64,000 bases of DNA from Trichostrongylus colubriformis (Eukaryota; Nematoda; Chromadorea; Rhabditida; Trichostrongylidae). The notes under the pieces were generated by a model, which saw only the letters and a program-made list of their open reading frames with translations, was not told the DNA's origin and made no database searches. Shown piece by piece: positions 1 through 9,100 of this stretch (its first letter is position 1; every line of letters begins with the position of its first letter). Both the position numbers and the translations under genes were made by a program. The stretch is from assembly GCA_963978905.1 (NCBI GenBank), contig OZ022258.1:29702716-29766715 (forward strand), read 5' to 3'.

Positions 1-156
1 TAAGGAGTATCATGGCCGAGCTACAACTAAGGGACTGTGGCTTAGGAATGGAGGAGTTTGCTCAAGCATAGAAAGGGAAGGAGCCTAGTCGCTATCGTTA
101 GGCTTGGGCAAAAATATATATGTTTGCTTGTGCAGATTTGATCTTCGGAAATCCTA

Positions 157-300
157 CAGAAACGCTCACAAGGGAAGGATACCAGGTCACGTGGTTATTC
201 GAGATGAGATGTATGTTGCATGCAGCTTCGAACGGTTATCTCAAATCAGTTTTCAAAACCTGCAAAGCAATTCTCTGAATGGAGTTATGGAGGTTTTCTG
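157..300 (+). mobile_element. Partial copy of the CTCACAAGGG terminal-repeat element
   Basis: This stretch begins with the terminal motif CTCACAAGGGAAGGATACC and continues with a degenerate version of the first ~140 bp of the element described at 5044-5701. It shares the motif AGTTATGGAGGTTTT near its end. The other half and the second terminus are missing, so it is a fragment. It has no coding capacity that I recognise. Confidence 0.6.
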
Positions 301-515
301 AATGAACGGCTACACATTAGAACGTGGTTTTCATCACAGCCGCGGTAGATGCGAAGGCATCCGTAGCTGCGGTGTGGTACAGATGACACGGAGCGTTTGG
401 GCTCTCAATCGGCAGACCATGGATGGGGTCCTGAGCTTGGAAACTTTTTGCATTCCATGAAATTTCTTCCTTTGTGCTTGAATTAAGAAACACTTTTATT
501 TTGATATGCATTCAT

Positions 516-1075
516 TTTAAAGACATCATTAGGGGTAAGGCGGTAATGAAGAAATCCCTACAAGAAGTCACTCACATGGTAGTCCTGGGCCTAGGAAGGC
601 TATCTGTGGCGAAATTCCGGTGAAAAAGCGCCCGCCCGAGGTGTAGAACGCCGCGAAAAGGCGCAACCATGCAGCGGTTCTGCCTCTAGGACACAGCGGT
701 CCCGCCTCCCGATGACATTATTCCCGATTGACTGGGGTGAGAGCGGTCAGGGAGATGAGGCAAGATCGAAGGTTTTGCGGCGCCCTTTCGCAGTTTTAGC
801 TTGAAGCTCACTCCAAACAATAGATGCTGTCATATTTCCAAACATTCCCTTGTGTTTACTTGGCAACATGCCAATGAAAAACTAAATCAGATTACCCGCG
901 TATTGACGGGAAGGTCGTCCACGCCTAAAACCAACTGTGGGAAGGGGGTCCCATTTCTCGGGTTTTTGGCCATTTCCATCCGTTTTTCTCCACTGCTCTG
1001 TTACTAGACATCTCGACTTCCATATGCACTACTTCTTTTACTTTTCGTCCGACTTTCCCTTAATGATGCCTTTAA
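516..1075. mobile_element. MITE, TTTAAAGACA-family, copy A
   Basis: The element is about 560 bp and is bounded by imperfect inverted ends: TTTAAAGACATCATTAGGGG on the left and the reverse complement of the same motif (CCTTAATGATGCCTTTAA) on the right. Its whole length matches, in reverse orientation, the copy at 59950-60513, including interior blocks around CCGATTGACTGGGGTGAGAG and TTTACTTGGCAACATGCCAA. Short open frames inside resemble no known protein, so it is a non-autonomous DNA transposon. The repeated inverted ends and the full-length second copy support the boundaries. Confidence 0.8.
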
Positions 1076-1129
1076 GGTTCCAAATTATGTATGGGTTGGT
1101 TTACTACCCTTCTCCTAAGGATTGCGAAA

Positions 1130-1797
1130 ACTCCGTGACCTGGCTTATTTATATGCAGACTCTCATATCGCACGAATTAGACGTTGTTGCGTAAAACGAT
1201 TGCGATATTCGCGCTAAGGGGGTCGAGCTACCCTTCTGTGCAAATTTTCAGCCGAATCGCGTTTTGGACCAGCTTCGGGAAATTGGGGGTGGCCGGAGGA
1301 TAAAGTGGTAGTTTTTGAATTTCCTTCTACAAAAAATCCTGCAACGTGAGCAAGATGACCTACACATGCCTGTTACACTTGCCCATCGCACTAAACGTAC
1401 GTAACAAGCGTCAAATAAGAGCATTTCCTTGGCAACGGCCAACGACTCCTCCTTTGTTCAATGGGTTGTCACCCAACTAGCCCGCTTCCGAAATATTCCG
1501 AAATGTGGTCAAATTCTCGATTCGGCTAGAAACTTGCCTCCAGAGGTAATTTTTTCCCTGCACACGAAATCGCACTAGTTTTGCACGAGAAGGACTAGCT
1601 CGCGCGCTATGGGCTCCTCGAACGTACCGTATAAAAAGTACTATTTCTTCAGAAAAACTCTATAACTCCATTCAGAAAGTCGCTTTGCAGATTTTGAAAG
1701 CCGATTTAAGATCACCGTTCGGAACTGCATTAGGCAATGTACATCTCATTTCGAATGGCCACGGTGACCTGATATCCTTCCCTTGTCAGTTAACAGG
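1130..1797 (-). mobile_element. CTCACAAGGG-type TIR element, decayed copy
   Basis: This is a reverse-complement, diverged copy of the element at 5044-5701. Shared blocks include GGGGGTCGAGCTACCC (against a GGGTAATTCGACCCCC block), the CAAATAAGAGCATTTCC block and the final CCTTCCCTTGTCAG terminus at about 1784-1797. The left terminus, which abuts the MITE ending at 1075, is decayed and its exact edge is uncertain. No transposase is visible. Confidence 0.65.
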
Positions 1798-3020
1798 TCA
1801 ACTCATCTTCTTGGGTTGATCGAGACACACGGATTTTGACCTCGACATGCGACGCTGTGACAGCTTGTGGCTTTTGGCCCTATGACACAGGTTATTCAAA
1901 CAGTTTGTTCATGTAAATCCTGTACTACGTGCAAGTCAGTCGCGCAGACACTGCAACAGAAAGCCATGAAGGAAGTCCATATCAGCTAAATTTTCGTTTT
2001 CGTCCAATTGTTTCTGAAGTGTCCATCCACGGTGGTGCCCGTTGACAGATATCGCTTTCCACGGTTAATCGGTGAATTCGGAGGTCTCTGTATGTGGTTT
2101 TGCTGCCAGCGGACCAACGAAAAGGTTAATGGCATTGGCCAGCTCCGTTGTGGACCATGAATGAGGTTTCTTGATGATTAAGTTACATTAGTTTCGAGTT
2201 CGACCGGTCAGTCAGTTTAATCACGTCTCTGCCTACCATAGCAATTACGTCCTCCTCCCCTCCCAGCGGAACGAATACGATCCCTTGTCGAGGATTCCTC
2301 GACGGAAGCTTGACCCTGGATGTCATGTAGAAACTTCCACGAGAAGAGAAATTTCGTCTCGTGCATCCCTTTCAATAAACATTGTATAACAGATATAGCG
2401 AAGTTGGAATCATATAAGATAATTTATTTGAATAAATCTAATTCGATCTGAGCGTGAGCATATATACTTCATGTGTACAGAGTGACATCGATTGATGAAA
2501 GTCGCAGAAATACCCGAACGCAGTAAAAATTCTCGTCAAAGATCAGGAAGATCGATGAGTTGCCTTGCTATGAGGTACCGTCAAACGGGTCATTGTTCGA
2601 GTAGAGCCACATTGTGCTTCGATCAGCACGATTAGGGCTTTTCAGGAACAGTTTGACCCCCTCAACGCGACACACGTAATGGGATGAAGCAAGCGATGAG
2701 CAACGGGCAGAGCTTCTGGTCATCGAAAAGGCTAATCTGAGCGACGATCACTTAAGTGACAATGGCTTGTGAAATAGAGATCAGCTATAGTACTAACAAT
2801 AACCAAGCTCCACCACAGGGCTGTTCGGAGTAGCTATGCGCATGCAGTCGCTTGCGGATGCGAATTCCTCTGGGCAACAATACGTGCGCAAAGTCTAATC
2901 GCTACATCCGTGTGAGAAGGGGCGAAGATGCAACGGAATTCTCAAAACCACTGTACATACACTTAACAATTAATTTACAAAAAGTAAGAAGACTTGGAAA
3001 GATTAAATTACGCGAAGTTA
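1798..3020. other. Interval without a supported gene
   Basis: I see no exon with convincing splice sites and no recognisable protein similarity here. A block around 2262-2310 (GAATACGATCCCTTGTCGAGG and following bases) resembles a block at 34010-34050 (AAATACGACCGCTGTCGAGG), pointing to an old dispersed repeat. The rest is unassigned. Confidence 0.5.
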
Positions 3021-3136
3021 GTCACAGTATCCGAGCGGATGAATGTTTTCTTCTCATGAAGCCGTGAACACGCCGAATGGCGTCATCGATTACCGTGACC
3101 GGCTTAGCAAGGTGGCATATGACCTCAGCGACCACT

Positions 3137-6100
3137 TCAGGTGAACTGTACACATAGTTTGTTGCCAAGGTGATCAGCATCGAGCCATTCAAGGAATGGG
3201 CGAAGTTTGAGCGATGATGGAGCTTTATTCCGGCCACCAATGATCGATAGTCGAAAGACCTGGAGTTGTTCCGACGCGAAGATCAGTGTTGCCGGAATGT
3301 GGTAGACGCCCAGCCGACGCATTCGCCGCAATTGCGGGACGGTGCAGCGAAACGTAATCTGAAACGGAAACCTCGAAATTTCCTTTCACACAGTAAAGCT
3401 TCCACGGATGTCAAGTTTCGTCAAAATGTCAAGAAGCATTTTTACAAAGCCTTCTTCCTGTTTGCCAAAGGAAGGACCGCGCTGATATCGCTATCGTTAA
3501 TCATGCGCCTGGGGTATGTCGCGTGAGGCCCTCTGCGGTCAGCTAGGAGCGGCGAAATCACTTCCAAACGCTACTGGCAATGACCTATCACCGACCCCCT
3601 TCGACAAATTTGAAAGGTGCATTTGAAGGTTGATACGTTCATCGCCCTTTTCACCATGCTAATTGAGTTCCACTCCACAACAAGACTTCTTGAGAAAAAT
3701 AAGCGCGATCATGGCGTCAACCGTCGAGAGGTGTGAGAATTCTGAGACTAGCAAGACGACATCTCACCTCTTTCGCCATTGGAAATAGAGGGCCCAGTGG
3801 GATACGATGCGTCTTCGGATTCCATTCCGGCAGGTCAGTGGCAGATTGACAGCGATACGAAGTCTGGTTGAATTTGGCTTCACTTCGCAACCAACCAGGC
3901 ATCTTAAAAAGCAAATAATAACGAACTGATCTTCGACGAAGTGATTTATACTTAAAAATGCATTTGGAAAGTAAGTGCTATCCGGAGGAAACATCGTCAT
4001 CCATAGTAGAAATGCCCTGGGCCATTAGTGAGACTTGATTGATACAGCTAGTAAGGGACGGGTAAGAAATGTTCTTAGAAAGCGGAGTGAGCTGTCCATA
4101 TGGGCGGAGTGAGGAAGAGAAGGGCGGGCCTCAGCTACCAACGCTTGCATTGGCGTCACAGAAGGGGTGATACCATCGTCCGTATCACTCTTCTGTGATG
4201 CATAGGACGCCCTCGACGAGAACCAGTGGTAGGAAGGTAGTCCTATTCCTTGAGATTTCGACCGTCTCATCTTTCCCTTCTGTTGCACTAACTGGCTCTA
4301 ATGCGACAACTGACCTGAATTCCGTCCATGGCAGGAATAGGATCAGTACCACCCGCAGCGGCCTGGAAAGCGAACCATGAGCCGAGGTCAGTAGTGCTCT
4401 GACCCGCCACACTCAGTTCCGCTATAGAGGAGTCGAGCTAAAAGAACGACAAAGTAATCGACGGCAACAGATCGATATTCAAATCTGAGCCTACCGTAAC
4501 GGTGTGCGCGAATTTGCCGAAAAACTGGACAGCAGCTCGAAGCTTCACTGCGTCTTTTACTGTCCACTGTGAATGAGCAGCAAAAAGAATAGAGCGGTGT
4601 TCGTGATGGGATATGAGGTTACACGTGGAATGGCGAAAGAAGTCCCCTGAAACGAGTGGGTCAACTTTCTCTCAAAGTTGATTTGGTAATTGTGATTGTT
4701 GAGCATTTTATTCACTTTGATATTTCAGAAAGGCAGCCTTGATGGGAAAATATTTGCATAATTCGACTGCGCTGCTTGATGTTAACGAATAAACACCTGT
4801 TCGTTCAAGAGAACGTTCTCGCGTGAAACTTTTGATTGGCTGAATGAAATGTGCAAGCGATGACCTTTCACAGCACGTCATTTTTGCATATTCATTATAG
4901 TTAACCAGTTGGGCTGGCGCAAACAACTGCGCGCGTCACACATGGAAGCATGGTAACTGGGCTTCACCGATATCGATCGATCAGTATCATCAGTCGAATG
5001 ATTTCAGAACGGGGAGTTCGCAATCATTACACCACTTTAGGAACTGACAAGGGAAGGACCCCAGGTCGAAGTGGCCATTCGGAATGAGATATATATAGTC
5101 CGACGTATTTTCGAACGCTGATCTCGAATCTGTATTCGAAATTTGCAAAACGATTCTCTGAGCGGAGTTATGGAGGTTTTTTTGAAAAAACAATACTATA
5201 TTATGGTAGGTTTGGAAGCCCATAGCACGCTAGCCAGACCTTCTCGCGCAAAACCAGGGAGATTTTCGTGTTCAGGGAGTCAAATTACCTCAGAAGACAA
5301 GTTTTTAGCCAATTCGAGTATTTGACCAAATTTCGGAAAAATTCACGGGCTACAGGGTGGCAGCCTATTGAACAAAGGAGAAGTCGTTGACCTTGCCTAG
5401 GAAATGCTCCTATTTGACGCTTGTTTCGTACATTTAGTGCGATGGGCAAGCGTAAGAGGTATGTGTAGGCTATCTTGTTCAGGTTGCAGGGTTTTCTGTA
5501 GAAGAAAATTCAAAATCTACCACTTTATAACCTGGCCACCCCCAATTTTCAGAAGTTGGACCAAAAACCGGATTTGGTTGAAAATTTGCACAGAAGGGTA
5601 ATTCGACCCCCTGTGCACGAATATCATAATCTTTTCACGCAAAAACGCTTAATTCGTGTGGTACGGGATTCTCTTCGACTTGGTATCCTTCCCTTGTGAG
5701 TAATGTTAGCAGTTATAAATAAAGTGTCAGAGTAAATGATGGGTGTGATAGGTACCAGTCCAAGGAAACGTCCAGAAGTGGAAGAAAAGCACTTACTGAC
5801 AATGAAACACAAAATGCAAAAAATTTCGCACTGGCGGGGAGCAAACCCTCCACACCTCTCATGCAGATCCGGAGCACTACCACTGAGCCGCTGAGGCCGT
5901 TGACTGCTCATCAACGGCCATGCTGATGAACCGTTCATTCACGAAAAACTTCCATAACTCTTCTCAGAGAATCGTTTTGCAAATTTCGAATACAGATTCG
6001 AGATCAGCGTCCGAAACTACGTCGGACCCTATGTATCCCATTCCATATGGCCACTTCGACCTGGGGTCCTTCCCTTGTGAGATTCCTAGCTTCGCTGCGA

Positions 6101-9100
6101 CGCGGGATATGAATTTCTCGCCATTCGCGTCACTCTAGAAATTCAGAGTCCCAGCTCTACTGCGACGCGAGATATAAACTTCCCATCACTTCACCTTTTG
6201 AGGCTCCTTATCAGCCCTTATCAGTTGCTATCACTTCCACTCCCTCACCATTGATCTCCCCTCACCACCCCCCATATCACTTTAAAATCAGAGTCCCAGC
6301 ATTGCTGCGACGCGAGACATTAACTTCCCATCATTTCACCTTTCGAGGCTCCTCATCAGCCCTTATCAGTTGCTATCACTTCCACTCTCTCACCATCGAT
6401 CTCCCCTTACCACCCCCCATATCACTTTGAAAAATCAGAGTCCCAGCTTTGCTGCGACGCGAGACATGAACTTCCCATCATTTCACCTTTCGAAGCTCCT
6501 TATCAGCCATTATCAGTTGCTATCACTTCCGTTCGCTCACCACTGATGTCCACTTACCACCTCTTGCATCACTTAAAAAAATCACAGTCCCAGCTTTGCT
6601 GCGACGCGAGATATGAATTTCGTGATAGACGGACAGACGGACGGACGGAGGAACAGACAGACGAAGCGTTTTAAATATAGTAAGGATATCTACAGTAGCG
6701 CTCGAAAGTCTTCGGCCAAATGCTTTTCCTGCCATAACTTTTTTCCTGTGGAACCAAATTGGGCAAAATTTTAGTATGTTGTGCCCGAACTTACTTTTTA
6801 TATCTGCTACTACTTGGATGCCGTCAGACTCTTTTATTAGATTTTTACAAGCGTTTATTACGAAATCGCTGGAAAACACGGAAAAGCTTGGTCAGGAAAA
6901 ACGAGCTCATTCTAAAGTACAAAACCAGAAACTTGTGGGAAACATCAATATTACATAGGAAAACCACGAATTCAGATGACAGCGGCATCTTGGGACGAAA
7001 TCGAGTCCATGAGCTTCCATATAACTGTATGAGGCAAGGTGTTCTAGTCTCCTGCTAGTCTGGCACATTTTTCCCTCTGTTCCTACTAATTTACGGTGGG
7101 AAGCATTTTTCGAGCTCTTACAACATGTGTTCTATCTGGTTGAGGTGCAGGGATTGGCTTAGCCACTTGGGAAGTGCGACTTCCTGGCACTGGAAGGCTT
7201 CCTCTACTTTTGCTGGCGTGTGTTTCGGACCGATATTTTGCAGTAGAATCCATCCAGCAAGTACACTTTTGCTCGCCTATGGTAGAACGATGCTCACCAA
7301 CATGTCCCTGCAGCCTGCAGCTCCATCGTTCCATTTATCTTCAAAATGAGACCCATAACATGCAGTGAAAGGCCTCATGTACCGCCACAGATCCTCCACC
7401 ATGCTTGACTGTCAGTTCTGTGTGTTTCGGTATGAATCTTTCGCCAAAACGACGTCTCGCATAGCAGATCCCATCACTTTCGAGCAAATTAAACTCAGAG
7501 GTGAAAAGGACCGTGCTTCAAAGACTGAACTCCTGGTAAGATGGCGCCGCGCAGTACTAACTTTGGCTCTACTGTTCCTGTGTGTCAAAAACGGATTCTT
7601 GACTGAACGTCGTCCATAGATTCCAACATCGTTTGGGCCTCTTCCCACTGTGTGTCGACTGATTCTGATGCCATCCTCTCAAAAAAACTTAGCGACGATT
7701 TCCACAGACGTGAGAAGGACACGGCTTTCAGCTGCGAAGGATCCATCTGTCTTGCATAAAACAACTGCAGCGAAGTATTCCCATTCTCTCTGCATTGCTA
7801 GTTAAGCCGTCAACCTCGCATGATTCCAAAATCGACGATATCGCTTGATGGGGCAGCTCTATAAAACTTAAAGTAGCGTTGATCTTCAAGGTTTCTTCAT
7901 CTTCATCGTCCCCTCACGTACACATTGGAGAATGTCCGCTCTTCTAATAATCACCTTAAGAGTACCAGCCGTGACATTAACCCAGATGAAGCACCAAAGA
8001 TAGGTTTAGGTAGGAATGAAGCCAAGAAATACTAAGCATGGGAATCTGGAAAAGGTGGTGTCATAACAAAAACTTGTATATAACCACGCATCTTTTACCG
8101 TTTCGTGTCACAGCAATATATCTCATATGCAATACCCTCAGGTACAACATACTACAATTTCGCTCGGATTGGTCCTGTAGAAAAAAAAAGTTACAGCTGA
8201 AAAACATTTGGCCGAAGACTTTTATACACTGTATACAGTAGCGCTAAAAGTCTTCGGCCAAAACTTTTTTGTAACAACTTTTTTCTACTTGACCAAATTT
8301 GACAAAATTTTAATATGTGGTGCCTGAACCTACTGTCAACATTTCTTTCTACTTGATTGCAGCTTGACACTTTTCATGGTTTCTTACAAGAATTTACAAC
8401 ATGACCACCCAGAAAAAAGTAAAAGGCTTGGTCAAGAAAAACGGCTTTCTTTACAGAATTTCTCAGAGAACAATAATATTTTGTAAGAAGACCACGACTT
8501 TTGATACAGCGGCACATCGAGACGGCATAGCGATGGCACTCCATAAACAAAAAATTCACATAATCACGTAACCTACACCGTTGAGTGCCAAAATGGTATA
8601 TTTAGTATGTAGTATCTCCAAGTACAACATACTGAAATTTCTCTTAGATCGGTGCAGTCGCAAAAAAGTTACAAGTGAAAAACCAAAGTAAAGGACTATT
8701 TCGCCGAAGACTTTTGAGCGCTACTGTATATGCACGTGGCGTTGTTTGTTATAGTGAGAGGTAATGAACGGAAACAGTATTCCACAAAAGTTCCACAGCA
8801 TTCATTGGCCCATGCTTGTTTTGAAAAACACATGCATTCACACGACCGTCATATGATCCCGCCTTCTCGCTGCCTTCGCCTTCATGAAAGAGTTACAAGG
8901 CTGGGTACGTGCCCTTTCCAACAGTGCTGTCACGAAGCACTTGAGACGGGTGAGTGCCATCTACTCAAAAGAACCAACCTACAAAATCTTGAAACGGACT
9001 GTTTCGTAGCGAAGACGGCTTATAGTAGGAGGTTTAGGAAAGAGCATACAGTAACAGCAAGGCTCTCTCAAATAAGCGAAAGGTGATTGGATGCTGATGT

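Noticed and set aside
6640..6660. CRISPR-like or telomere-like short repeats (GACGGACA run)
   Set aside because: It is a short simple-sequence run within the satellite cap, without spacers; nematode telomeres are TTAGGC repeats, which are absent.
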